This document shows positions 1 through 8,054 of a DNA stretch of 28,155 bases, piece after piece. The translations under genes and the position numbers were made by a program. The notes below the pieces were generated by a model. That model was not told the DNA's origin, did not search any database, and worked only from the letters and a program-made list of their open reading frames with translations. This stretch comes from Ilumatobacteraceae bacterium (lineage in GTDB: Bacteria; Actinomycetota; Acidimicrobiia; Acidimicrobiales; Ilumatobacteraceae). Location: assembly GCA_023254985.1 (NCBI GenBank), contig JALRJT010000015.1, positions 1 through 28,155 on the forward strand, given 5' to 3'. How positions within the stretch are numbered: the stretch's first letter is position 1; every line of letters begins with the position of its first letter.

Positions 1-123
1 GCGGACAACGCGGGACATCCCGGACACATTTTCAATCTCGGACATGGTGTCCAACCTGATGCGAATCCTGGTGCGCTTGCCGCGGTCGTCAAGCACGTCC
101 ATGCCGTGACGGGAGCACGATAA
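1..123 (+). CDS. hemE: Uroporphyrinogen decarboxylase, C-terminal end (partial)
   Basis: Frame 1 is open from the window edge to a TAA at 121-123 and encodes the last 40 residues of a protein. The tail contains FNLGHGV followed by a Pro/Asn-rich stretch and a helical end, which is the typical C-terminus of uroporphyrinogen decarboxylase (FNLGHGIxP). The enzyme converts uroporphyrinogen III to coproporphyrinogen III in the cytoplasm. The full protein is normally about 340-350 residues, so almost 90% lies upstream of the window. The stop is 2 bp before hemH, which supports one heme operon with hemH and hemY. Identification rests on the short tail plus context. Confidence 0.85.
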   Translation, partial: ADNAGHPGHIFNLGHGVQPDANPGALAAVVKHVHAVTGAR

Positions 124-125
124 CC

Positions 126-1040
126 ATGGCCAAGATCGGCGTCCTCTTGATGGCGTACGGCACGCCGCGCAGCCAGGAAGAAATCCTCCCCTATTACACG
201 GACATTCGTCGTGGCCGTGCACCGACTCCCGAGCTCCTCGCAGAGTTGACCGCGAGATACGACGCAATTGGTGGAATCTCTCCGCTTGCTCAGCGCACTG
301 AGTCACAGCGAGACGAGCTGCAACGCCAACTCGATGCGATTGAGCCCAATCGGTATTCGGTGCGCCTCGGCTTGAAACACGCACACCCGATGATCGAAGA
401 AGCCGTCGCGGATTTTGCTCGAGATGGATTCACCTATCTCGTCGCCCTCGTACTTGCACCCCACTATTCCTCGTATTCGATCGGGCAATACGTGGGGCGG
501 GCTCGCGAAGCCGCCACTCCACACGGAATCACCGTGAGCGGCATCGACTCATGGGCCACTGAACCAGCATTCGTCGACTTCCTTGCACGTGACATGAAAG
601 CAAGGCTCGACTCGATGCCGAGCGACACCCGCGTACTCTTCACTGCGCACTCACTACCGCAGCGCATCATCGATGGTGGCGATCCATACCCGAATGAATT
701 GCGCGCAACAGCCGAGGCTGTGGCCGCACGGGTTGGTCTGCGCGAAGGAGATCAATGGTCGATCGCGTGGCAGTCGGCTGGCCGAACGCCCGAGCCATGG
801 ATCGGTCCCGACATCCTCGCAGTCATCGACGAGTGCGCAGACGCACGGACGACATCGGCCGTTCTCGTCAGTGCGTGCGGCTTCGTCGCCGACCATCTCG
901 AAGTGCTCTACGACCTCGATATCGAAGCCAAGGCGCATGCTGCACAGCGCGGTCTCGCCTTCGACCGCACTGCATGCGTCAACGACGACACCGAGGTCTT
1001 GCGAGCGCTCGCCCGTCGCGTGACCGCTGCGCACGCATGA
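126..1040 (+). CDS. hemH: Ferrochelatase (actinobacterial coproporphyrin type likely)
   Basis: The 304-residue protein inserts ferrous iron into a porphyrin. Seen: an N-terminal LLMAYGTPRS segment, the catalytic-site TAHSLPQR with His175, and the FVADHLEVLYDLD block with the conserved Glu259. These are the two ends of the ferrochelatase active site. In Actinobacteria this family acts as coproporphyrin ferrochelatase (CpfC), making coproheme before decarboxylation by ChdC/HemQ, so a coproporphyrin substrate is expected here by family knowledge, not shown. ChdC is not in the window. The ATG at 126 follows the hemE stop by 2 bp and the last bases overlap hemY in an ATGA, consistent with translational coupling. 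Length is normal for a Gram-positive type enzyme without a C-terminal extension. Confidence 0.95.
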   Translation: MAKIGVLLMAYGTPRSQEEILPYYTDIRRGRAPTPELLAELTARYDAIGGISPLAQRTESQRDELQRQLDAIEPNRYSVRLGLKHAHPMIEEAVADFARDGFTYLVALVLAPHYSSYSIGQYVGRAREAATPHGITVSGIDSWATEPAFVDFLARDMKARLDSMPSDTRVLFTAHSLPQRIIDGGDPYPNELRATAEAVAARVGLREGDQWSIAWQSAGRTPEPWIGPDILAVIDECADARTTSAVLVSACGFVADHLEVLYDLDIEAKAHAAQRGLAFDRTACVNDDTEVLRALARRVTAAHA

Positions 1041-2437
1041 CTGCCGATTCCAATCACAAGTCCCATGTCGTCATCATTGGTGGCGGTATCACTGGCCTCG
1101 CTGCTGCGGTTGAGCTGGTCACCTCAAAACCTGGCGTTTCCATCACGATCCTCGAACGTAACGACCGCGTTGGGGGCGTGATCCAGGCTTCACCGTTTGC
1201 GGGACTCCCCTCAGTGGATGAGTCCGCCGATGCGTTTCTCCTTCGTTCACCCGCGGCACTCGAGCTCGCCAAGCTCGTTGGACTCGGCGATGATCTGGTC
1301 CATCCCTCCACTGGTGAGGCATACATCTGGCACGACGAACTCCAAGAAATTCCCGCCCACACCGTCCTCGGCGTTCCGGCATCGTTGCGATCGATCTGGT
1401 CAACCCCGATCTATTCACCGCGCGGAAAATTGCGCGCGTCGATCGAGCCGCTGTTGCCTCGGAGTCGAGGGCGGTCGAGTTCCTCGCTTGGTGAGGCGAT
1501 TCGTGCTCGATGCGGCGACGAAGTTCTCGAACGCGTCGTCGATCCGCTGGTTGGAGGGATTTATGCCACCGACACCGACGCGTTCAGCGTGCACAGCATG
1601 CCTCAACTCGACGAGCTCATCGCTGGTCGCGGCAGTTTGATGGCGGGGGCCCGCCACATGTTGTCGACACGCCACGATGCAGGACCGGTCTTTGGCGCTC
1701 CTCGCGGGGGAATGTCCTCGCTCGTCACCGCAACCGCCGACTTCGTTCGCTCTCGAGGTGCGACAATCCGACTCAACGCTCCCGTGAACGACATCCGACG
1801 GAATGATTCGGCTCAATACGTCGTCGTTGGAGCACACGGCGAACTCGTCGCCGACTCGGTGATCGTCGCAACTCCTGCCAAGCACTCCGCGCCATTCCTA
1901 CGCACGCTCAGTGTCGAGGCAAGTGAGATGCTTGCTTCGCGCGAGCACGCGAGCATCGTGATGGTGACGCTTGCGGTCCCGCGACAACAGTGGCCCGAGT
2001 GGCTGACTGGAAGTGGATACCTCGTCACGAAGCCAAAGCAGACTGCGATCACCGCAGCATCGTTCGCATCGAACAAGTGGGCACACCTTCGCGGTGATGA
2101 CGACGCCATGATCCTGCGGGTGTCTCTCGGTCGGGATGGGATGCCGATGCACCATCACGACGACGAAACGCTCGTTCGACTCGCACTGGCCGATCTCAAT
2201 TGGCACCTTGACTGCGACCTTGAGCCACATGCGCAACGCGTGACGAGATGGGTCGAATCGTTCCCGCAATACCGACCGGAACATGAAACGAACGTCGCGC
2301 GACTCGACTCTCTTATCCTGCGCGATGCTCCCGGAGTCATCCTCGCCGGAGCGAGTTACCGCGGAATCGGAATCCCGGCATGCATTGCCGATGGTCGACG
2401 CGCTGCGCGACTCATCGCGGACCGTGTGACGTCGTGA
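1037..2437 (+). CDS. hemY: Protoporphyrinogen/coproporphyrinogen oxidase (HemY/CgoX)
   Basis: A 466-residue FAD-dependent oxidase that oxidises the porphyrinogen formed by HemE. Seen: the N-terminal dinucleotide-binding VVIIGGGITGLAAA (residues about 11-24) followed by ERNDRVGG, a middle domain with LVGGIYATD, and the C-terminal FAD-contact block LAGASYRGIGIPACI near the end. In Actinobacteria this oxygen-dependent enzyme normally works on coproporphyrinogen III (CgoX), pairing with CpfC. The open frame continues far upstream (to 755) through hemH, but the true start is the ATG at 1037 because the FAD motif then sits at the N-terminus and the start overlaps the hemH stop by 4 bp (ATGA). The end overlaps lnt in the same way (GTGA). 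Confidence 0.95.
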   Translation: MTADSNHKSHVVIIGGGITGLAAAVELVTSKPGVSITILERNDRVGGVIQASPFAGLPSVDESADAFLLRSPAALELAKLVGLGDDLVHPSTGEAYIWHDELQEIPAHTVLGVPASLRSIWSTPIYSPRGKLRASIEPLLPRSRGRSSSSLGEAIRARCGDEVLERVVDPLVGGIYATDTDAFSVHSMPQLDELIAGRGSLMAGARHMLSTRHDAGPVFGAPRGGMSSLVTATADFVRSRGATIRLNAPVNDIRRNDSAQYVVVGAHGELVADSVIVATPAKHSAPFLRTLSVEASEMLASREHASIVMVTLAVPRQQWPEWLTGSGYLVTKPKQTAITAASFASNKWAHLRGDDDAMILRVSLGRDGMPMHHHDDETLVRLALADLNWHLDCDLEPHAQRVTRWVESFPQYRPEHETNVARLDSLILRDAPGVILAGASYRGIGIPACIADGRRAARLIADRVTS

Positions 2438-3891
2438 AGCGCAACGACCTCCCGACGCTTGCTGCAGCGAGCCTCACAGGGGCGCTCGTCGCGTTCGCGC
2501 TTCCCCCATGGGGATGGTGGCCACTCGCACTCATCGGAGTTGCGTTGTTCGTTCGCATCATGACGACGTCGGTTTCCTCTTCACCACGCGCTCGATTTGC
2601 GCTTGGTTTCGTCTTCGCCGCGTCGTGGTTTGCTCCTGGCATGGGCTGGATGTGGTTCCTCACCGCCCCTGGATACATCATCGCCGTCGTCCTCTTCTCC
2701 GCGTTCCACGGCTTCGCATCAATCGTCGGCACACGCGCACGGTTTCCAATCGTCGGTCTTGTCCTTGCTCACACGCTCGCCGAGACCTTACGCATGTCGT
2801 TCCCCTTTGGCGGAGTTCCACTCGCGTCATTGGCGATCGCAACTGCGTCGTCACCACTTGCGGAGCTCAGTCGTTTGAGTGGACCACTGTTCGTCACACT
2901 CGTCGTTTGGATCCTCGGCGCGATGATTGCGACGTCGACACGTGCGACATGGGCGCGCAATGTCGTCGCTGGACTGTCACTGGTTGCTGCGCTCCTCGTC
3001 ATCACACACGTCGGCCCGCACGCACACAACCTTGACATCTCCAAGCGAATTGCTGCCGTCCAGGGTGGTGGCCCTCAGGGAACGCTCGCGATCAATACGA
3101 ACCCACGCGACGTTGTCGAACGTCATCTTGCGGCCACGAAATCCATCGACGACAGCAGCCTTGACATGGTGATCTGGCCAGAGAACGTGATTGACGTTGA
3201 CGACTTCTATTCGAGCGTCGAGCGGGAAGAGATCGCCGCCGAAGCAAGTCGGCTCTCGGCACCGTTCGTCGTCGGCATCACCGAAGACGTCGATCGTCGA
3301 TACTTCACCAACGCTCAAGTCGTCGTCAATGTGGACGGAACACTCGCAGATCGTTACGACAAAGTGCGCAGGGTTCCGTTCGGTGAATTCGTTCCGCTGA
3401 GGGGATTGCTCGAGTCGCTGGGTGCGCCCGTGGACAGGATCCCTCGTGATGCCCAGGCTGGCGACACGCCAGCATCACTTCGCGTCGGCGACACGACTGC
3501 CGGAGTCGTCATCAGCTGGGAAGTGTTCTTCTCCGGACGCGCCAACGAAGGAGTCGAGCGCGACGCGACGTTCATCATCAATCCAACGAACGGGTCGAGT
3601 TACATGGGGACCATCCTGCAAACGCAACAGATCGCATCTTCTCGCTTGCGAGCGATCGAACAAGACCGATGGCTCGTGCAGGTTTCACCAACTGGATTCT
3701 CGGCATTCATCGAACCTGACGGCACGGTCCACGACCGCACAGGGGTCAGCGAGCAGCGTGTGATCGTGCGGGACGTCCCGCTCCGAACCGGACGGACGCT
3801 CTACTCACGTCTCGGCGACCTCCCACTCATCATCGGTATCGTTGCCGTGCTTCTTGCTCTGCTCTATTCGTCACGCAGGTCGCGCGCGTGA
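2434..3891 (+). CDS. lnt: Apolipoprotein N-acyltransferase homologue with Ser in place of the catalytic Cys
   Basis: A 485-residue member of the Lnt family, which N-acylates the diacylglyceryl-cysteine of lipoproteins at the outer face of the cytoplasmic membrane. Residues 1-200 hold several hydrophobic helices, followed by a nitrilase-like domain (about 205-455) and a final membrane helix. Seen: the base Glu250 in VIWPEN and Lys310 in YDKVRRVPFGEF. The nucleophile motif, usually ICYE or ICFE, reads ISWE, with Ser361 (AGC at 3514-3516) where Cys is expected. No cysteine occurs anywhere in the protein. Family position is clear, activity is not. The GTG at 2434 overlaps the hemY stop (GTGA), and the gene overlaps the next one likewise. 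Alternative: a non-catalytic or serine-dependent variant. Confidence 0.85.
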   Translation: MKRNDLPTLAAASLTGALVAFALPPWGWWPLALIGVALFVRIMTTSVSSSPRARFALGFVFAASWFAPGMGWMWFLTAPGYIIAVVLFSAFHGFASIVGTRARFPIVGLVLAHTLAETLRMSFPFGGVPLASLAIATASSPLAELSRLSGPLFVTLVVWILGAMIATSTRATWARNVVAGLSLVAALLVITHVGPHAHNLDISKRIAAVQGGGPQGTLAINTNPRDVVERHLAATKSIDDSSLDMVIWPENVIDVDDFYSSVEREEIAAEASRLSAPFVVGITEDVDRRYFTNAQVVVNVDGTLADRYDKVRRVPFGEFVPLRGLLESLGAPVDRIPRDAQAGDTPASLRVGDTTAGVVISWEVFFSGRANEGVERDATFIINPTNGSSYMGTILQTQQIASSRLRAIEQDRWLVQVSPTGFSAFIEPDGTVHDRTGVSEQRVIVRDVPLRTGRTLYSRLGDLPLIIGIVAVLLALLYSSRRSRA

Positions 3892-4673
3892 CGATCACCA
3901 TCGCCAATGACGTCATCGCCCTGAGCGTCGAACCCTCTGCGGGCGGACGAATTTCGTCGTTGTTGATCGCGGGTCGAGAGCGACTCGTCGTCGATCGATC
4001 TCGTGGACCGATCGGTTGGGGTTGCTACGTGATGACTCCGTGGGCTGGCCGTATGCGACATGGCGAGCTCACGTTTAATGGATCGAACTACCACGTTCCG
4101 TGTGACTTGCCACCCCACGCAATTCATGGCACGGCCTATGAGGCGTCGTGGGTAGTCGAGGAAGTTACTTCGACCTCTCTCGTGCTCAGCTACCCGATCG
4201 GTTCGCCATGGCCATTCACAGGAAACGTACGCCACGAGATCTCACTCGATCACGACACGATCGGACTCACCCTCGAATTACACGCAGCAGACACCATGCC
4301 CGCACAAGTTGGATGGCATCCATGGTTCGTACGACCTGCACACGTCGAACATTCGTTCCGCGCGATGTACGTGAGAGGGAGCGATGGAATTCCGACGGGA
4401 GAACTCATCGAGCCCACTCGTGGTCCACACGATGACTGCTTCGTTGATGCACTCACGACGCCACAAGTCATCTTCGACGATGGAGTGTCGCTCGAATTAC
4501 ACAGTGATTGCTCCCACTGGGTGGTGTACGACGAACAGACACATGGACTGTGTATCGAACCGCAATCGGGGCCGCCGAATGGTGTCAACGATTCTCCGGA
4601 GATCGTGATGGCCCAGTCGTCACTTCTTCGCACCTTCGACCTGACGTGTGTTGGTTATCCACAGATAGGCTGA
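3888..4673 (+). CDS. Aldose 1-epimerase-like (galactose mutarotase superfamily) protein
   Basis: A 261-residue beta-sandwich protein of the aldose epimerase family, which interconverts the alpha and beta anomers of sugars. Seen: an early GGRISSLLIAG strand, WGCYVMTPWAGR, the general-acid region HAIHGTAYEASW, the HPWF motif, and near the C-terminus CIEPQSGPPNGVN, where the Glu is the usual catalytic base (family EPxTGPPxAxN). The key His and Glu are present, so activity is plausible. The sugar substrate cannot be read from the sequence. The GTG at 3888 overlaps the lnt stop (GTGA). Its own stop (4671-4673) overlaps the last base of a -10 hexamer serving the next gene, so the heme/lnt run probably ends here. 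Confidence 0.85.
   Translation: MTITIANDVIALSVEPSAGGRISSLLIAGRERLVVDRSRGPIGWGCYVMTPWAGRMRHGELTFNGSNYHVPCDLPPHAIHGTAYEASWVVEEVTSTSLVLSYPIGSPWPFTGNVRHEISLDHDTIGLTLELHAADTMPAQVGWHPWFVRPAHVEHSFRAMYVRGSDGIPTGELIEPTRGPHDDCFVDALTTPQVIFDDGVSLELHSDCSHWVVYDEQTHGLCIEPQSGPPNGVNDSPEIVMAQSSLLRTFDLTCVGYPQIG
4666..4671 (+). promoter_or_regulatory. Leaderless-type -10 box before the GT4 gene
   Basis: TAGGCT lies 9 nt before the ATG at 4681. Its last T is the first base of the upstream TGA stop. No Shine-Dalgarno is visible in the 9-nt gap, which fits a transcript starting at or next to the ATG. A weak -35 (TGACGT, 4642-4647) lies 18 nt upstream. Confidence 0.6.
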
Positions 4674-4680
4674 CTTTCTT

Positions 4681-5970
4681 ATGCGGCCTCCGCTTGACCC
4701 CAACGGGCCGCTGCGTATCGCCTACCTGACATACCGAGGCAAGCCACACGTCGGCGGGCAGGGTGTGTACACCCGTCACCTCACCAAGGCCCTCGTCGAT
4801 CTTGGGCACCACGTCGAGGTCTACGCCGGTCAGCCTTACCCGATCCTTGACCCGCGCATCCCCCTGCACAAGTTGCCGAGTCTCGACATCTTCAACGACC
4901 TCTATCCAGGTCGCTTTCCTGCCTACTGGGAGATCAAGTCGTGGCCTGATGCAGTCGAAGTGTTGCAGTTCCTGAAGGGAACCTTTGGTGAGCCTCGTGC
5001 GTTCAGCATCCGCGCTCACCGAGCACTCGCCGCACGGGTCAACGACTTCGACCTCGTGCACGACAATCAATGCCTCGGATACGGGATTCAAGACATTGAA
5101 AAGTTGTTCCCCACGATCGTCACACTGCATCACCCAATTACCAAGGACCGCAAGCTCGAGATGGACCATGCCCCGAACTTCTGGAAGCGCAGGGCAATCG
5201 GTCGCTGGTACTCGTTCGTCAACATGCAGGGCAAGGTTGCCTCGAGCATGCCGCGCGTCGTCGTCGTGAGCGAGAACTCGATCAACGACATCCACGAGGA
5301 CATGAAGGTGTCGATGGATCGCATGCGACTGGTTCCGGTGGGGGTCGATCCGGATTTGTTCACCCCCAAGCCACACATTGCACGCAAGCCAGGGCACCTC
5401 ATCACGACCGCATCTGCCGATGTCGCACTGAAGGGTTTGTCATACCTCCTCGAAGCACTTGCCAAGTTGCGCACGGAGCGCGACGTCCACCTCACGATCA
5501 TCGGCAAGCCACGCGAAGGCGCGAGTATGGATCTGATTAGGTCACTCGGTCTCCTCGACTGCATTTCTTTCGTCTCGGGAGTCACCGACGAACGCATCGT
5601 CGAGCTGTATGCAGAGAGCGAGTTGGCCGTCGTGCCAAGTCTCTACGAAGGCTTCAGCCTCCCTGCGATCGAAGCAATGTCGACTGGTGTCTGCCTCGTC
5701 GCGACGACTGGTGGCGCACTGCCCGAGGTCACCGGGCGTGACGGTGACACGGTGTTGTCGTGCCCAACTGGAGACGCCGATGCGCTCGCCGCAGCCATTC
5801 GTCGAGGACTCGACGACGAAGAATTGCGCACTCGTGTCGGACAGGCGGGACGCCAACGTGTCGTCGAGCGCTGGAGTTGGCGCCACTGCGCCTCGCTCAC
5901 GGTCGATCAATACCGCGAAGTCCTCGCCATGCCCCACAATGTCGCCAAGTTGGCGCGCCGAAGGGGCTGA
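4681..5970 (+). CDS. GT4-family glycosyltransferase
   Basis: A 429-residue GT-B retaining glycosyltransferase, transferring a sugar from an activated donor. Seen: an N-terminal acceptor domain beginning LRIAYLTYRGK with the GGQGVY glycine loop (residues 25-30), VVVVSENS at the domain boundary, VPVGVDPDLF (about 218-227), and the donor domain with the EX7E motif EGFSLPAIE (Glu323 and Glu331), followed by TTGGALPEV. All hallmarks of GT4 are intact. Donor and acceptor cannot be told from sequence. There is no signal peptide or membrane span, so it is a cytoplasmic or peripheral enzyme. It is followed closely by a methyltransferase, a toroid protein and phhB on the same strand, suggesting an operon. 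The ATG at 4681 fits the -10 spacing. Confidence 0.9.
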   Translation: MRPPLDPNGPLRIAYLTYRGKPHVGGQGVYTRHLTKALVDLGHHVEVYAGQPYPILDPRIPLHKLPSLDIFNDLYPGRFPAYWEIKSWPDAVEVLQFLKGTFGEPRAFSIRAHRALAARVNDFDLVHDNQCLGYGIQDIEKLFPTIVTLHHPITKDRKLEMDHAPNFWKRRAIGRWYSFVNMQGKVASSMPRVVVVSENSINDIHEDMKVSMDRMRLVPVGVDPDLFTPKPHIARKPGHLITTASADVALKGLSYLLEALAKLRTERDVHLTIIGKPREGASMDLIRSLGLLDCISFVSGVTDERIVELYAESELAVVPSLYEGFSLPAIEAMSTGVCLVATTGGALPEVTGRDGDTVLSCPTGDADALAAAIRRGLDDEELRTRVGQAGRQRVVERWSWRHCASLTVDQYREVLAMPHNVAKLARRRG

Positions 5971-5975
5971 TTTTC

Positions 5976-6710
5976 GTGCTGACGATTCGCTTCGACCAAC
6001 TTCGCCTGCGCAAGGGCGACCGAGTTCTCGATGCTGGTGCGGGCTTCGGGCGTCACGCGTTCGAGGCCGCGCGCCGTGGCGCCAAGGTGGTCGCCCTCGA
6101 CTACGCAGCAGACGAAGTCGTCTCCACGAGAGCAACCTTTGCGGCAATGTTCGAAGCGGGTGAGATTGAAGCGGAAAACTTGACGGGCGTCATGCGTGGC
6201 GATGCGACAAAGTTGCCCTTCCCCGACAACACGTTCGACGCGATCGTTACCTCTGAGGTGCTCGAACACATTCAAGACGACGTTCGTGCAATTGGCGAGT
6301 TCGCTCGTGTGCTCAAGCCAGGTGGAGTACTTGCTGCGACGGTTCCATCGTGGTTCCCGGAGAAGATCAACTGGATGCTGTCGGATGAGTACCACGCGCC
6401 ATTCGTACCTGGTGGGCATGTTCGTATCTACAGTTCGACTGAACTGAAGGCCAAGGTGCGGGCGAGCGGACTGACTATCCGAGCAGAGCACCGTGCTCAC
6501 GGACTGCACTCGCCGTATTGGTGGTTGCGGTGTGCGGTCGGCCCGGCACGTGAAGACAACCGGTTCGTAAACGCCTACAAGCGCTTTCTTGAATGGGACA
6601 TCATCGCTGCGCCGCGACTGACTCGAACCTTGGAGCGCATCCTCGCTCCCGTCCTTGGCAAGAGTTACATCGTGTACGCAACGAAACCATCTAGAGGATC
6701 GACGCAATGA
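5976..6710 (+). CDS. Class I SAM-dependent methyltransferase (Methyltransf_11 type)
   Basis: A 244-residue Rossmann methyltransferase. Seen: motif I VLDAGAGFGRHAFEAARRG, the acidic LDYA end of strand 2, GDATKLPFPDNTFDAIV (motifs II-III) and EVLEHIQDD with FARVLKPGGVL. The substrate is unknown; pairing with a GT4 suggests a sugar or lipid-linked sugar. The frame is open well upstream, but the GTG at 5976 is preferred: it lies 5 bp after the GT4 stop and is preceded by AAGGGG (5961-5966) at 9 nt, one of the few clear Shine-Dalgarno sequences here. Internal genes of a transcript need an RBS while leaderless first genes do not, which supports this start. It overlaps the next gene by 4 bp (ATGA). 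Confidence 0.85.
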   Translation: MLTIRFDQLRLRKGDRVLDAGAGFGRHAFEAARRGAKVVALDYAADEVVSTRATFAAMFEAGEIEAENLTGVMRGDATKLPFPDNTFDAIVTSEVLEHIQDDVRAIGEFARVLKPGGVLAATVPSWFPEKINWMLSDEYHAPFVPGGHVRIYSSTELKAKVRASGLTIRAEHRAHGLHSPYWWLRCAVGPAREDNRFVNAYKRFLEWDIIAAPRLTRTLERILAPVLGKSYIVYATKPSRGSTQ

Positions 6711-7747
6711 CGATGCTCGGACTCCAGAACGATCGCCTTGAGGCCATCATCACGCACGATGAGTTGATGGCAACGGCGCGCTCAATTGCGTCACTGCAGT
6801 TGCCAAACGGCATGATCCCCTGGTTCGAAGGTGGTCATTGTGACCCGTGGAATCACGTCGAAACGGCGATGGCTCTCGACGTCATGGGCTTCCACAACGA
6901 GGCGCAGCGTGCATATCGCTGGCTCTCGCTCGCCCAGCGCAATGACGGCAGTTGGCACAACTATTACCTCCCCGACGACAGCCTTGAAGACGCCAAGCTC
7001 GACACCAACGTGTGTGCATACGTCGCCACTGGTGTCTGGCACCACTGGCTGTGCACCGACGATCTCGGATTCGTCGCCCTGATGTGGCCAACGGTGAAGC
7101 GTGCGCTCACGTGGGTCCTCGAGATGCGCAAGCCGGACGGGACGATCCTGTGGGCACGGGAAGTTGACAGCAAGCCCTGGGACTATGCGTTGTTGACCGG
7201 ATCGTCCTCGATTCGTCACGCTCTGCACTGTGGAGCGAACTTGGGTGCACTCCTCGGCGAGCATCAGCCCGCCTGGCGTACCGCTGCCGATGCGATCGAC
7301 ATCGCGATCAACACCAACCAAGGTGCCTTCGAGCCGAAAGACCGTTGGGCGATGGACTGGTACTACCCCGTCCTCACTGGTGCAACGACAGGAGTAGACG
7401 CCAAGGAGCGTCTGCGCTCCAAGTGGGACGAGTTCGTCATTGAGGGTCGAGGAGTTCGATGCGTCAACGACGAAGACTGGGTGACGGCTGCCGAAACCGC
7501 CGAGTGTTCTCTCGCCCACGCGGCTGCAGGCGACATCGAGCGCGCCAAAGAACTCCTGCTCTGGACACGCGCGCACCGCACGGAAAGCGGCGCATATTCG
7601 ACCGGGATCGTCTACCCGAACCGGATCGTGTTCCCCGCCGACGAGTGCAGCGCATACACCGGAGCGGCAATCATCTTGGCTGCTGACGCTATCGCCAACG
7701 CGACTCCGGCAAGCGCGATCTTCCTCGACTCAGCCGTCATCGACTAA
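6707..7747 (+). CDS. Alpha/alpha-toroid protein, prenyltransferase/glycosidase-like fold, function unknown
   Basis: A 346-residue soluble protein made of repeating helical pairs with a recurring pattern of IASLQLPNGMIPWF, a helix, AYRWLSLAQRNDGSWHNYY, and later MRKPDGTILWARE. This Q-x-DG-x-W type repetition is typical of the six-hairpin toroids shared by terpene cyclases, protein prenyltransferase beta subunits and several glycosidases. Related actinobacterial proteins are often named prenyltransferase, but neither a DxDD cyclase motif nor a prenyltransferase zinc site was found. Acidic and aromatic residues in WARE, PWDYALLTGSSS and ADECSAYTGAA could line a sugar-binding centre, so a glycoside-acting enzyme is at least as likely. 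The ATG overlaps the methyltransferase stop (ATGA), so it is tied to the GT4 and methyltransferase. Function is not assigned. Confidence 0.7.
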   Translation: MTMLGLQNDRLEAIITHDELMATARSIASLQLPNGMIPWFEGGHCDPWNHVETAMALDVMGFHNEAQRAYRWLSLAQRNDGSWHNYYLPDDSLEDAKLDTNVCAYVATGVWHHWLCTDDLGFVALMWPTVKRALTWVLEMRKPDGTILWAREVDSKPWDYALLTGSSSIRHALHCGANLGALLGEHQPAWRTAADAIDIAINTNQGAFEPKDRWAMDWYYPVLTGATTGVDAKERLRSKWDEFVIEGRGVRCVNDEDWVTAAETAECSLAHAAAGDIERAKELLLWTRAHRTESGAYSTGIVYPNRIVFPADECSAYTGAAIILAADAIANATPASAIFLDSAVID

Positions 7748-7752
7748 GCGAC

Positions 7753-8046
7753 ATGCGTTACGTTCCGCTTGAAGACGAGGCGGCTCGCGCGATGCCTGAG
7801 CTCGCATCGTGGACGGTTGCCGAAAAGACGATCTCGCGTGAGTTCAGGCTGCGAAATTTTGCCGTCATCGCCGACTTCATTCGCGATGTGATCGAGGCGT
7901 CAGAGCGACTCAATCATCACCCCGAGCTCGACATTCGCTATCCGAATGCAGTACTCGTTCGAATGAGCACCCATGTGGTTGGTGGACTCTCGAACGCGGA
8001 TGTCACTCTTGCGACCGAAATCGAATCGATTGCGCAGCGCTACTAG
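7753..8046 (+). CDS. phhB: Pterin-4a-carbinolamine dehydratase
   Basis: A 97-residue member of the DCoH/PCD family, which dehydrates 4a-hydroxytetrahydropterin so that the pterin cofactor can be recycled. Seen: the active-site RLNHHPELD (His55, His56) followed by VRMSTHVVGGLSNADVTLA (His74, Asp83), which matches the family HHP...TH...GL...D pattern. Length is typical. The gene starts 5 bp after the toroid gene and ends convergently 8 bp from the methyltransferase at 8055, so it is the last gene of its run. No aromatic amino acid hydroxylase is visible in the window; in bacteria without one the role of PCD-like proteins is unclear (molybdopterin-related roles have been suggested). Confidence 0.9.
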   Translation: MRYVPLEDEAARAMPELASWTVAEKTISREFRLRNFAVIADFIRDVIEASERLNHHPELDIRYPNAVLVRMSTHVVGGLSNADVTLATEIESIAQRY

Positions 8047-8054
8047 TCGAGCAG

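Noticed and set aside
855..990. Cysteines near the C-terminus of ferrochelatase as a [2Fe-2S] site
   Set aside because: Only scattered Cys are present and their spacing does not match the clustered pattern known from Fe-S ferrochelatases.
755..1036. N-terminal extension of HemY by 94 residues
   Set aside because: It lies inside hemH out of frame; the FAD motif and the 4-bp ATGA overlap mark the start at 1037.
4585..5397. A 270-codon open frame on the minus strand under the GT4 gene
   Set aside because: It is antisense to a gene with complete GT4 motifs, has no recognisable domain, and reflects the codon bias of a GC-rich gene.
6791..7576. A 261-codon minus-strand frame under the toroid gene
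   Set aside because: Antisense shadow; the plus-strand frame shows the repeating helical pattern and ATGA coupling.
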